From: Hevea brasiliensis
Lineage: Eukaryota > Streptophyta > Magnoliopsida > Malpighiales > Euphorbiaceae
Length of the DNA: 64,000 bases
Direction: 5' to 3'
NCBI RefSeq assembly: GCF_030052815.1
Contig: NC_079510.1
Location: 870,288 to 934,287 of the forward strand
Shown here: positions 1-11,079 of the stretch, in pieces
How the letters are laid out: each line of letters begins with the position of its first letter
Numbering within the stretch: position 1 is the stretch's first letter
The notes under the pieces: model-generated
What the model was told of the DNA's origin: nothing
Seen by the model: only the letters and a program-made list of their open reading frames with translations
The model's database searches: none
Translations under genes and position numbers: made by a program

Positions 1-1029
1 ATCTCAGTAGAGGAAAGTGACCAAGACATTCTAGTCACTAATCCATTAGGCCACAGTGTGGTAGTGAATAAGGTGTATAAAGGTTGCCCGTTGAGGATTC
101 AAGGGTATGAATTCTCGGTAGACCTAATTGAATTGCCCTTCCACGAGTTTGACGTGATTTTGGGAATAGAATGGTTGTCAAGTCATCAGGCAATAGTGGA
201 CTATAGATTGAAGAGGATTTCATTGAAAACTCCTGAGGGTATTGAGATCACAGTCGTAAGTGAAAGGACAGATTTCCTATCCAATGTCATTTCAGCCACA
301 GTTGCAAAAAAATTGATGAGAAAAGGCTGTTAAGCCTACCTAGCACACGTGGTTGATACTAGGTAGGCTAAGCCAGACCTGTGTGATATACCCAAAGTAA
401 GAGACTTCCCAGATGTGTTTCCTAAAGAATTGCCTAGTTTGCCACCAGAAAGGGAAGTCAAATTTGCTATTGAGGTAATGCCGGGTGCAACACCAATTTC
501 TATTGCTCCTTATAGAATGGCACCCACTAAATTGAAAGAGCTGAAAATCCAGTTGCAGGAGTTACTGGATAAGGGATTCATACACCCCAGTGTGTCACCA
601 TGGGGAGCTCCAGTGCTGTTTGTGAAAAAGAAGGATGGGACCTTAAGATTGTGCATTAATTACCGGCAATTGAACAAAGTAACTGTGAAAAATGAATATT
701 CGTTGCCCAGAATTGACGATCTATTTGATCAGTCGAAGGGAGCCAGTGTATTTTCAAAAATTAATCTCAGATCAGGGTATGATCTGAGGGTAAAGGATGT
801 AGATGTGCCTAAAACTGCATTTAGAACTCGGTATGGGCACTATGAATTCTTAGTGATGCCATTTGGGCTAACAAATGCACCAGCAGCATTCATGGACCTT
901 ATGAAATGTATCTTCCATCCATATCTAGATCGGTTTATAGTGGTCTTCATTGATGACATCCTGGTGTATTCCAAGACCAGGGAAGAACACGATGAACATT
1001 TGAGGATTATTCTGCAAACCCTGCGAATA
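1..1029 (+). pseudogene. TE1 pol fragment: protease C-terminus and reverse transcriptase
   Basis: This is a polyprotein fragment in one frame, entering from the left edge. Positions about 1-330 are the C-terminal half of a retropepsin-like protease (segment FDVILGIEWLSSH); its catalytic Asp lies before the window. Two in-frame stops follow (about 331 and 369). RT starts near 415 and shows the LPPERE leader, the PYRMAP segment, [30 protein letters not shown] and the catalytic FIDDILVYS at about 946-970. RT copies element RNA into DNA inside virus-like particles. Homology stops at about 1029, just after the palm, where TE2 begins, so thumb and connection are missing. Stops and the break make it non-functional. 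Confidence 0.9.
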
Positions 1030-1849
1030 ATCAAAAGGTGGGGGTGAAAAGAGGGACGGTCGTTGGGAGTGTTGCTGAAGGCTGCTGCTATCGTGCTCTG
1101 CATCAGTACCAAAAGAAGTTTTCCAACTGAAGCTCCACAAGATCAAAGCTACTAACTATCTTCTGTTCCTTCGTTTCATCTCCCTAGACAGATTTCTCTT
1201 ACTTTATTTCTTTACATGGTTTTCTTTTTACTGTCTTTACTTTTTATCATGATGTTTGCTGAACTCACCATGAGTGAGTAGTTTCCTTATTCTGGATTTA
1301 GGAGAGTAATGCTTGTAATTATTATTATGGATGAACATTAGATTTTATTTACCGGATTTGAGATTTGTTTTTCGAACTTAGGAATTCTGACCTAGACATA
1401 GGCTGATACCTTTGTGGAACCTAAAAATTAGTCAAAGGTCTTAAAGGATTTTAATTAATTTGATTGCCATGAAACTAGGGTTTGAATTAATTAAAATACA
1501 CCCTAGATGCCTTGAGAGAGGATTTAGGATAACTTAGGGCTAATTTTCATAAAGGAAAATGATCCTCAATTTAATAAATAAATGAGATAACATCCCTAAT
1601 AAGATTCAAGTGTGAAATCTTAACTCCATAATTATTCCAAAAATAGATTACTTCATTTTAAGTTTACCATTCTAGTATTTAAAGTTAACAACTTCACTCC
1701 CTAAACATTCGAAAGCCTAGACAGTCAAAATTGCTGTGTAGATTGGTACTTGCTAAAAAAAAAAATCCTCGTGGGAACGATACTCTACTTATCACATTAT
1801 TACTTGTTAGCGATTCGTGCACTTGCAGGGTTGTAAAACTAGGCAAATA
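1030..1849 (+). repeat. TE2 5' LTR, truncated
   Basis: It aligns with the 3' LTR from about 11659 onward, beginning ATCAAAAGGTGGGGG, so about 580 bp of U3 including the TATA box are missing. A second internal gap of about 130 bp relative to the 3' LTR lies near 1370. The end AGGCAAATA corresponds to AGGCAAACA in the 3' copy. Lacking its promoter, this LTR cannot start transcription of the element. Confidence 0.85.
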
Positions 1850-1855
1850 AGTTTT

Positions 1856-1873
1856 TGGCGTCATTGTCGGGGA
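1856..1873 (+). other. TE2 primer-binding site (tRNA-Asp type)
   Basis: The sequence TGGCGTCATTGTCGGGGA lies seven bases after the LTR end. It matches the tRNA-Asp-complementary PBS known from Athila/Tat elements (TGGCGCCGTTGCCGGGGA) with four changes, all of the transition type expected from decay of methylated cytosine on either strand. Confidence 0.8.
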
Positions 1874-1997
1874 TCCTTTGGCTATAGTGATATCAAGCGA
1901 TAGGCAATTAAGCTGATTTAGGCAATTATATTTATTATATAATTTTATTTTACTGGTTATATTTTTCTTCTTTTCTCTTAGATGCTCAATCTGGTAT

Positions 1998-3650
1998 ATG
2001 ACCAGAACAAGGCCAGAAGAAGAAATATTGGACTGTGATCCGGAGATAGACAGAACTCTGAAAGCCATCAGAAGGGAAAGGAAACATCAAGAGCACGGTC
2101 AAGGAGATCCTGAAATTCCAACCATGGGCGATAATAATGACAGACCAAGACTCTTGAGAGATTACGGAGCTCCATCTGTCTAAGGATTTCAGCCCAGTGT
2201 CACTAGACCCACAGTGGAAACCAATAACTTTGAATTAAAACTAGCACGGCTCTAAATGATTCAATAAACCCAGTTTGCAGGTTTGCCTACAGAAAACCCA
2301 CACTACCAGCTCCAATGCTTTCTTGCCCTATGTGATACATTCAAGATGAATGGAGTGTCTGATCAAGCAATAAGACTCAGAGCATTTCCATTCTCCCTTC
2401 GGGACAGAGCAAGGAAATGGTTACTTTCTCAACCAGCTGGAACGTTCACTACTTGAAAGAATCTCTCTCAAGCTTTTTTAGCAAGATATTTTCCACTTGC
2501 AAATACTGTAAAACTGAGGCTTGAGCTCAACACCTTCAGACAAAAGGAAGGAGAATCACTCTATGATGCATGGGAAAGATACAAAGACCTACAGAGGGAA
2601 TGTCCACACCATGGTATAGAAGATTGGCTATTAGTGCAAAATTTCTATAATGGGTTACTACCCTCTACAAGGAGCACAGTTGATTTAGCTGTAGAAGGTG
2701 ATCTAATGGAGAAAACAGTGCAACAAGCACTTGAACTTCTAGAAAGGGTTGCATACCATAATTATGAGTGGTCAAATGAAAGAGGAAATGCAAGGAAAAC
2801 TACAGGGGTACTAGAAGTAGATGCCCTAAGCATGATAAATGGTCAATTTGATCATCTCACAAGGAAAATCGAAAAGATGCAAGCCAATGCAGTCGGTACA
2901 AACAGTCAACCTAAAGACAGCTATGGAGGAGGATACATGAGTTCAGAATAGAACAATTTTAATGAACCCTCCTCAGAACAGATGAACTATGTGAATAATG
3001 GAGGAAACTTTAACCAGAGGCAGCCCAACAATCCATATTCAAATACTTATAACCCTAGATGGAGGAACCACCCAAATTTCTCATGGTCCAATCAGCAGAA
3101 CCAGCCAATAAACAAGCAATAAGGGTACAAACCACCAGCACCCCTTGGATTTCAGAACAGAGGTCAAAACTTTGCACAGCCACCACTACCTCTCCAGCAC
3201 CAACAACCTGAATCGAAAATGACTATGGAAACTATGATGGAAGGGTTCCTAGTAGCTCAACAACAACAAACTGAATTGATTAAACTGCTGACTTCCAGAG
3301 TGGACCAACTTGCTACTCACAACAAGATGCTAGAAAATCAAATCGCTCAACAAGCAAGCTCTTCAAGTAAGGCTGCTGGCAAACTGCCTAGCCAACCAAA
3401 AATGAACCCAAGGGAGCATTGTAAGGCAGTTACACTGAGGAGTGGGAGAACTCTAGTACAACCAGAGGTAGAACCAACAGAGGGAACCATAGAAAAATCT
3501 AAAGACCAAGCAGAGAAAAAGGAGGAAGAAGCTAAGAAAGATCAGGAATAGGAAGCAAGGAAGACAAAGAAATTACCAAAACCATACCAGCCTCCCCTAC
3601 CTTTTCCTCAGAGATTTTAGAAAGCCAAATTAGATAAGCAGTTTGAGAGG
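1998..3650 (+). pseudogene. TE2 gag (broken)
   Basis: Gag is the structural capsid protein of the virus-like particle. One frame runs from the ATG at 1998 but is cut by stops at about 2181, 2253, 2265, 2455, 2949, 3120, 3549 and 3618. Readable parts are an acidic N-terminus (MTRTRPEEE), the retrotransposon capsid domain at about 2290-2770 (AFPFSLRDRARKWL, LYDAWERYKDLQRECPHHG, FYNGLLPSTR), an Asn/Gln-rich linker with YNPRWRNHPNFSW, and a Gln-rich helix at 3219-3400 that could be a coiled coil, followed by CKAVTLRSGR. I see no CCHC zinc knuckle, as usual in Athila gag. Several stops are CAA/CAG to TAA/TAG changes. Confidence 0.85.
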
Positions 3651-4438
3651 TTTTTAGAAGTTTTACAGAAGCTTTACATCAACATCCCCTTCACTGAAGC
3701 ATTTTCTCAGATGCCATCCTATGCCAAATTTCTTAAGGAAATTCTGTCAAAGAAGAGAAAGCTAGAAGACTATGGAACAGTAGCTTTAACAGAGGAATGT
3801 AGTGCCATACTGCAAAACAAACTACATCCAAAATTGAAAGATCTAGGAAGCTTCTCCATACCTTGCCTCATTGGTGACAAGAAAATAAATAAGGCTCTCT
3901 GTGATCTTGAGACAAGCGTCAGTTTAATGCCTTTATCAATATGTAAAAAGCTGGAGATCGGGGAACTAAAATCCATAACAATCTCATTGCAATTGGCTGA
4001 TAGATCTATTAAATATCCTGTAGGAATACTGGAGAGCATTCCTATCAAAGTAGGCAAATTCTTCATTCCAGTGGACTTTGTTGTCCTTGAGATGGAGAAG
4101 ATGTTAAAATTCCTATCATCTTAGGAAGACCATTCTTGGCAACCGCCGGAGCTATCATAGACATCAAAAATGGGCAACTAACTCTCAAAGTAGGAGAAGA
4201 AGAAGTGGAGTTCAACTAGTTTGACACGATGAAACACAAATTTGAACCTAATGAATGCTTCAAAGTTAACACAATTGACGAATATGTTGAAAAGGAATTT
4301 CATGAGACACATCCTAATGATCCTTTTGAAGCATGTATTATGCACAGCCACATAGTGGATGATGAAAATATAGAAATAATAGCCTGTGTACAATAGTTAG
4401 CAGCTCATCCACCCCTACCATTAGCTAAAGCTTTCGAG
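3651..4438 (+). pseudogene. TE2 protease region (broken)
   Basis: It continues in the gag frame. The domain starts near 3711 and reaches the retropepsin active-site segment at 3903-3917, which here reads DLETS where family members have DLGAS; loss of the Gly would be expected to inactivate the protease. The second conserved segment, IPIILGRPFLATAG, is read only after a one-base loss near 4100. A stop at about 4218 and another near 4395 interrupt the link to RT. The protease normally cuts the gag-pol polyprotein. Confidence 0.82.
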
Positions 4439-6030
4439 ATGGAGGAGTTAAAGGAGGAACAAACCGAAGGTAAGCTCCAGGAAAATGCCAAACAGGTAGA
4501 GCTTAAACCTCTCCCCTCCTCACTAATGTATGCATTTCTGGACTCAAATTCTAAATATCCTGTTATAATCAATGCTAGCCTGTCTAAGTTAGAAGAGAAA
4601 AAATTACTAAGAGAACTTAGTATCCATAGCAAAGCCATAGGATATAAGATAGAAGACCTGAAGGGAATCAATCCTTCGATTTGCATGCATAGGATACCCA
4701 TGGAAGAAAACAGTAAACCCACAATCGAACACCAAAGAAGACTTAACCCAAACATGAAAGAAGTAATCAAGAAAGAAATTTTAAAACTATTAGATGCAGG
4801 TATCATATACCCAATCTCTGATAGTAAATGCGTTAGTCCAGTACATGTAGTTCCTAATAAAGGTGGGACAACTGTTATCCAAAATGTAAGCAATGAACTA
4901 ATCCTTACTAGAGTAGTCACTGGTTGGCAAATTTGCATAGACTATAGAAAATTGAACAGTGCCACCAGAAAAGACCATTTCCCTCTCCCTTAATTGACCA
5001 AATGTTAGAAAGATTGATAAAACACTCCTATTTTTGTTATCTAGATGGGTATTCTGGATTCTTTCAAATTCCTATTCACCCAAAAGACCAAGAAAAGACA
5101 ACATTCACTTGTCCCTATAAAACATTTGCATATAGGAGAATGCCTTTTGGTTTTTGTAATGCCCCTGCTACCTTTCAAAGATGCATGATGGCTATCTTTT
5201 CTGATTATATTGAAGATATCATGGAAGTTTTTATGGATGATTTTTCCATTTATGGAACTACTTTTGATGATTGCCTAGCTAATTTATCTAAGGTGTTGCT
5301 AAGATGTGAAGAATCAAACCTGGTCCTAAATTGGGAAAAATGCCACTTCATGGTAAGGGAAGGCATAGTTCTGGGACATTTGATATCAGAAAGAGGAATT
5401 GAAGTAAAAATTGAGATCATTGAAAACATGCCACCACCAACATCAGTCAAGGGAGTGCGAAGCTTTTTGGGATATGCAGGATTCTACAGAAGATTTATCA
5501 AGGACTTTTCCAAAATAGCTAAACCACTTACTAAGTTGTTAAGTCAAGATGTTCCCTTTGATTTTGATGAAAATTGCCTTGTTTCCTTTAACAGGATCAA
5601 AGAAGCCTTGATAGCAGCACTAATAATGCAGCCACCAAATTGGGAGCTACCATTTGAAGTGATGTACGACGCGAGTGACTTTGTAGTTGGAGCAGTGCTC
5701 GGACAAAGAAAGGATAAAAAGCTCCATGCTATTTATTATGCTAGCAAGACATTAGATGATGCGCAAATCAATTATGCCACCACAGAGAAGGAATTCCTAG
5801 TAGTGGTGTTTGCAATGGACAAGTTCAGATCTTACCTCATTGGGTCAAAAGTCATTGTATTTACAGATCATGCTACAATCTGATACCTTTTGAACAAAAA
5901 AGAAGCAAAACCAAGGCTGATTCGATGGATCCTACTCCTACAAGAATTTGACCTTAAAATAAAGGACAAAAAGGGATTCGAAAATATAGTAGCTAACCAT
6001 CTTTCCAGACTAAAATTGGAGTACATAGAG
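4439..6030 (+). pseudogene. TE2 reverse transcriptase and RNase H (broken)
   Basis: RT begins near 4720 (RRLNPNMKEV). It shows a characteristic inserted stretch before WQICIDYRKLN, then after a one-base frameshift at about 4992 YLDGYSGFFQIPIHP, RRMPFGFCNAPATFQ and the catalytic FMDDFSIYG at about 5227-5255, followed by LVLNWEKCHFMV and GYAGFYRRFIKDFS. RNase H follows, with MYDASDFVVGAVLGQ, TTEKEFLVVVFAMDKF and FTDHATI, then a stop at 5881. The tether ends VANHLSRL where VADHLSRL is usual. The RT core from 5002 to 5883 is the longest uninterrupted coding stretch in the window (293 codons). Confidence 0.9.
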
Positions 6031-7420
6031 GACTTCAAAGATTTGCTAATTGATGATTCATTTCTTGATGAGCAATTACTTGCATTCTCCAAGGCTCCAT
6101 GGTACGCTAATTTTGTTAATTTTCTTATATGCAGGATACTGCCTCCAAACATGACTTACCAGCAAAGGAAGAAATTCTTACATGATGTAAGATATTACTT
6201 ATGGGAGGAACCTCTATTGTATAAGAGATGTAATGATGGTTTGATAAGAAGATGCATACCGGAGGAAGATATGGAAAGTGTCATTTATCACTGCCATTCA
6301 TCACTATATGGAGGACATTTTGGCACCTCAATAACAACAGCAAAAATTTTACAAGCAGGGTTTTACTAGCGATATTTGTTTAAGGATGTAAGATCCTTTG
6401 TGCTATGTTGTAATCAATGCCAAAGAACAGGTAACAATTCAAGGAGGAATGAAATGCCACTGCATGGTATACTTGAGATAGAATTGTTTGATGCATGGGG
6501 AATAGACTTCATGGGCCCATTTCCCGCTTCCCATGGAAACAAGTATATTCTGGTTGGAGTTGATTATGTGTCAAAATGGGTAGATGCAATTGTGACACCA
6601 ACCAACGATGCTAGAGTGGTCATAAGGTTCCTTAAGAAAAACATTTTCACAAGATTTGGCACACCACGAGCAATAATCAGTGATGGAGGAAGTCACTTCT
6701 GCAACCAACAATTCAAAACACTACTGAAAAAGTATGGAGTGACTCATAAGGTGGCCACATCTTATCATCCTCAAACCAGCGGTCAAGTAGAAATCTCAAA
6801 CAGGGAACTGAAGTAGATTCTGGAGAAAACTGTAAATAGATCCAGGAAGGACTGGTGCATGAAATTAGATGATGCACTTTAGGCATATCACACTACATAT
6901 AAAACCCTAATTGGCACAACACCATTCTGCCTGGTTTATGGAAAATCATGTCATCTCCCTATTGAACTTGAGCATAAAGCTTACTGGGCAATTCAGATCT
7001 TAAACTTCGACCTCAAAGCTGCTGGTGAGAAAAGGCTCTTACAATTGAATGAGTTGGAAGAAATCCAACAGGATGCATTCGAAAATGCCAAAATCTTCAA
7101 GGATAAAACCAAAAGATGGCATGACAGACGCATAGCAAGGAAAGAGATAAAAGAAAGAGATATTGTACTCTTATTCAACTCTAGATTGAAACTCTTTCTG
7201 GGGAAGCTGAAATCAAGATGGTCAGGACCTTTCAAGTTCATCCAAGTCTTCCCACATGGAGCAGTAGAGGTATAGAGCGAAACCTCAGGTGTATTCAAGG
7301 TCAATGGGTAGAGGTTGAAGCCTTACTTTCAGGGAGAACCATAGAAACGGAGTCAATTGCACTCTCAATCCTCCTACAGACAGACCATAAACAAGCAAAG
7401 TCCAGCTAAAGACTATAAAC
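6031..7420 (+). pseudogene. TE2 integrase (broken)
   Basis: The integrase inserts element cDNA into the chromosome. The N-terminal HHCC zinc domain is readable at about 6285-6435 (HCHSSLYGGHFGT through CNQCQRTG) but carries a stop at 6367. The catalytic core has all three acidic residues: [10 protein letters not shown] (about 6499), [10 protein letters not shown] (about 6670) and the Glu in [12 protein letters not shown] (about 6790), then stops at about 6814 and 6880. The C-terminal domain includes FCLVYGKSCHLPIELEHKAYWA and RWSGPFKFIQVFPHGAVEV. There is no chromodomain, as expected outside chromoviruses. Confidence 0.88.
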
Positions 7421-7681
7421 AAGCGCTTTTTGGGAGGCAACCCAAAATTTTTCTAAACTTTCCTTTTCTTTTCCTTTTCCATATTGAATTTTTATTTTAT
7501 ACTCATTAGCATTTCAATTTGTAGGAATTTCTTGGAAAGGGAACTAGAGATCAAGAGAGGGAAGGAATCACCAAGTCAAAACCACAAAAGGGAATTTGGA
7601 GAAAACCAGGGAAGTAGCTCTATTACTCAGCTTTACATCCATTTCATGTGTTGTGATGATAAAACTTTTCATTTGCCAAAG

Positions 7682-8067
7682 ATTTGAAAAATCAGAAAAT
7701 TACACGGGCCATGTACTAGTTTTACATGCCCCGTGTAACGTTTTGAAAATCCATAAATTTCATGCAATCTCAACCCTTCGGGAGACAGAAAATTACACGG
7801 GTCCATAGCCCAATTTACACAGACCATGTAATACCTCTAGCAGAATAACTAAGAGATAGAAGGTTACACGGGGCTCCTTGTATTTTACATTGGCCATGTA
7901 ACAAATCCAGTAAAGAAACTCGAGAAACAGAAAGTTACACAGGTCCCAGAGCTCATTTACACGGCCGTGTACTACGACAGATTTCAAAAATTTCGGACAG
8001 AAATTTACACGGCCCTACATGTCGGGACCCGTGTAGTGATACACGACCCATGTATTTCATCGCAGAC
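7682..8067 (+). repeat. ~70-bp degenerate tandem repeat with TTACACGG inverted repeats
   Basis: About five units (starting near 7682, 7781, 7850, 7921 and 7991) share a GAGACAGAAA lead followed by TTACACGG(G) and, 20-30 bases later, a CCGTGTA or CCATGTAA arm, so each unit contains an imperfect inverted repeat. The closest match is TTACACGGCCGTGTA at about 7958. The array lies between integrase and the extra ORF. Flanks 7421-7681 (pyrimidine-rich near 7456-7480) and 8068-8253 hold nothing else I recognise. Related motifs occur in the LTRs of this family. Confidence 0.8.
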
Positions 8068-8253
8068 GTGACTCCTGGGGTGCAAAATGTGCGAAATGAA
8101 GAGTCCTAACAGCTCTTTAAATGAACCCCTAGCATTAAAACCCTTCATAAACACAAAACTCTTCATCTCCTCCCTTCCTAACCTATAAAAACCTCTCAAA
8201 TCTCATCTCCTTTCACCAAAAATCCTATTTTTCTCCTTCCCAAAAACTCATCC

Positions 8254-9530
8254 ATGGCTCCTGAGAAGAGATCTGCGAGAAGGATCTGCTCTTCTTCAAG
8301 GCAAAGAGGAGAATCTTCACCTTCTCCACCCCAGCCTCCAACCCAACGCCCAAGAACGAGGGTAGCCACTCCCCAACCATCTCAATAAGCTCCTCCTCTA
8401 CTGTAACCACAGCCATAACCTACTCTACAACCCGAAATCTCTATTCCTTGGGGATTTCGAGATGATGCCCATAAAGTAATGTGCACCTGACTTCATGCTC
8501 GAAAAATATCCTCCACCAAATACATGGATTTTCCATTTTTGGAGCAAATCGGGTTGCAAGATGAAATCAATGGGCTACTTGACAGCATTAGGTGGACAAG
8601 GTTCACCCAGCTCCAATTCCCAGCCTACAAAGACACCACGATGGAATTTTTGGGTAGTTTCAAGGCCACCCTATGGCCTATCGACAGAGAGGACAGGGAC
8701 AGGATTGAGTTTCACCTCCTTGGTGTCGACCGGGTAATGAACATAGACGAGTTCAATGCCATCTTTGGCTTTGACAGCGCCAGCCACCAAGAGATCCCAA
8801 GGAACCGTATGCTGTACAACAACATCAACTTCTGGGATTCCATTACACTGAACATAGAGCCAGCACTGCGATATATGCATCAGTTCGCGGCCCACACTAT
8901 CATGGGCCGTGGAGATAGCCTTAGGGTTGTCAAAGCTAACAAGCTCTTCTTTTGTGGTGCATGGTAACTGGACAGCAGTGCAACACCAGCTTCTTCTTGT
9001 GCAACCATCTCCGATGCCTTTGCCATCAGTCTACCGGGCATATTGTGCTTGGAGGCCTTGTCACAACCATTGCCCTCCACTTCGGCTTCGTTCCAGGACA
9101 TCACAGACTGCGCTTTGTTACTAGAACATCGAGAATTGATCAAACTATCTGCATATCCATGGGGATATGTAAGAAGGTAGGCAACAAATGCTACTTGGTG
9201 GATGCCAAAGGAAACACCATCTCTCAGAGAGGCGAGGCAAGAGAAGGACCTGGTGAGACTTCACAGCCTCAAGAAGAAGGGCAAGGGCGGATGTTCGAAG
9301 AGTCCCCTGTTCAAGTGCCCCCATACACACCACCACCGACAGATCCGGTCCTCGCATACCTGTAATGCATGGAGACCACAATATACGGCAGGATGCGAGC
9401 TATCGAGGACAGCCTCCAAGAAGCACACAATAAGCTGTACATGCTAATGGACAAACTAGATAAAGAGGATGAGGAGGAAGAGGAGCAAGGATCACCAGCA
9501 TCACCATCATCATCATCAGAGGCCTTTTAG
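8254..9530 (+). pseudogene. TE2 extra ORF downstream of integrase (Athila-type)
   Basis: An additional sense-strand reading frame of about 425 codons sits between integrase and the 3' LTR. It starts MAPEKRSARR with a basic, Ser/Pro-rich N-terminus, has stops near 8386, 8402 and 8415, then a long conserved domain at 8524-8967 (MDFPFLEQIGLQDEINGLL, FHLLGVDRVMNIDEFNAIFGF, ALRYMHQFAAHTIMGRGDS). A frameshift near 8955 moves it into another frame, read to an acidic tail (DEEEEE, then Ser-rich SEAF) ending at the TAG at 9528. I see no signal peptide or membrane segment, so it does not look like an envelope protein. It resembles the Athila ORF-1 type family; function unknown. TE13 carries a second copy. 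Confidence 0.75.
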
Positions 9531-11064
9531 AGCTAGGACTATAGGATAGGATCTTTATTGTAATATCTTACATGCCCTAGTCCTAACTTGCAACCATAGG
9601 TCTTTTTTATTTGCTTCATGTTCAAAAATTTGCCATGCTTAATAAATAATATACTTCCTTAAAATTTTTGTACGTTTGCTCTGATTTTGCACATTATATT
9701 AACATTGAGGACAATGTCTAATTTGAGTTTGGGGGAATACATTTGCACTTGCATATCATTACATGCACATCATTGCATTGTTTAAATTCAGCTACATTAT
9801 TCTTGTGTATCAAAATTTTCGAGAATTTTTGAAAATTTTTGGATTTTAAATTGTGAAACTTAGCACTATAACCAAATTTTTAGTAAGCTAACAATTGGAC
9901 TCCACAGGATAGAGGAATAAAAGTATCTAGATAGGCAAAAAGGGATTCTAACATGTTGTTTGTGAAGAAACTAATCTCTTTAATGGAACTAGACTAGTTA
10001 AACCTCTTCATAACAATTAATTTATCACATTGAACTTGTAAAATTAGGAGAACAATTTTTAAAACACTAGCAAACTTAAAAATTGCCTCACTAGCTCTAG
10101 AACATATCTCTTGGACCTATCAAGGTGAAATCCTAGCATATGCTTGATGAAGAAATGATTAAGGCATTCTTTGATATAGCCTCACTAAGCCTTAGCCACC
10201 TCTAATTAAAATGTATATCCCTTATAGCCAACTTGAAGCCTATGTTCATCCCTTGAAATTTATTGATTACCCATGTTATTTACCTAGCCCCTAACCTAAA
10301 CACCTACCATACCCTTTTGAGGAAGAAAAATGCATAAAGAAAATGAAGAGAGGATGTGGAACTTAAGAAAGAATGCGAGTGTGCAATTGAAACTAAAGAA
10401 AAATTTACCTTTCCAACTCAGCAAAAGCAATGAGTTTGGGGGAGAGGACAAAAAGGCAAAAGAAAAGAAGTCTCAAGATAAGTATCATGGAAGCATGCTT
10501 GGCAATATAAAAAGCCAAAAGCCTTTCCTCTCCATGCAAAATATGTAGAAACAAACTCAGTATACTTGGATTTTATGCATACATGCTATCCTCATATTTG
10601 CATTCCCTAAAAACTTTTTCATTAGCAACCAAGTTTATCCCTCTAACCCCATTAGAACCCTTTTAAAGACCTTTTGATCTTTTGAAAAAGCACATGCTAC
10701 ATTAGTGGAGATAGAAAATTGAGATATGCCTATGGAGTTGGAGTTGAAATACTTCATCTCAATTACTCACGAAAGAGGCAGATTTGGGGGAGTTAGTGTT
10801 TCTTAATTCTATCCCGATAAATCAGGTTGTTTGTGGCTTATTAATGGTCTTGTGTAGAAGAATAATTAGTCGAAACACCATGAAACGAGGTGAAGTTCCA
10901 AACAGGTAGCTATTAGAACCCTTATGCCTTGAAAGAGGGAAATTGGTATGAAGGTTTGAGAAGTTCAATTCTATGCTTATTAAATCGATGGTTGTATTCC
11001 TAAGTATCCCCGAAAATGTGTTTTGAAATAGAGTTTTGCTTTACTTGAGGACAAGCAAAAGTTT
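9531..11064 (+). other. TE2 3' untranslated spacer with PPT-like repeats
   Basis: About 1.5 kb without a supportable gene. It contains repeated GAGTTTGGGGG-type motifs (about 9723-9735, 10432-10443 and a TTTGGGGGAG variant at about 10783), similar to the true polypurine tract next to the LTR. The same spacer is recognisable in TE7 (38285-39628) and, on the other strand, TE13 (61300-62822). The small open frame at 10330-10548 is probably chance. Confidence 0.7.
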
Positions 11065-11079
11065 GAGTTTGGGGGTATT
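11065..11079 (+). other. TE2 polypurine tract
   Basis: GAGTTTGGGGGTATT lies immediately before the TGATATACTT start of the 3' LTR. This is the expected place of the plus-strand primer; the T residues inside make it atypical. Confidence 0.65.

Noticed and set aside
7682..8067. Repeat array considered as CRISPR or telomere-like repeat
   Set aside because: Units are degenerate and contiguous without unique spacers, and the motif is not a telomere unit; a plant retroelement context explains it better.
8495..8737. Alternative-frame protein over the extra ORF of TE2
   Set aside because: The other frame carries the conserved core shared with TE13; this one is a shadow.
8254..9530. Extra ORF considered as an envelope-like gene
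   Set aside because: No signal peptide, transmembrane segment or cleavage site is visible in either copy.
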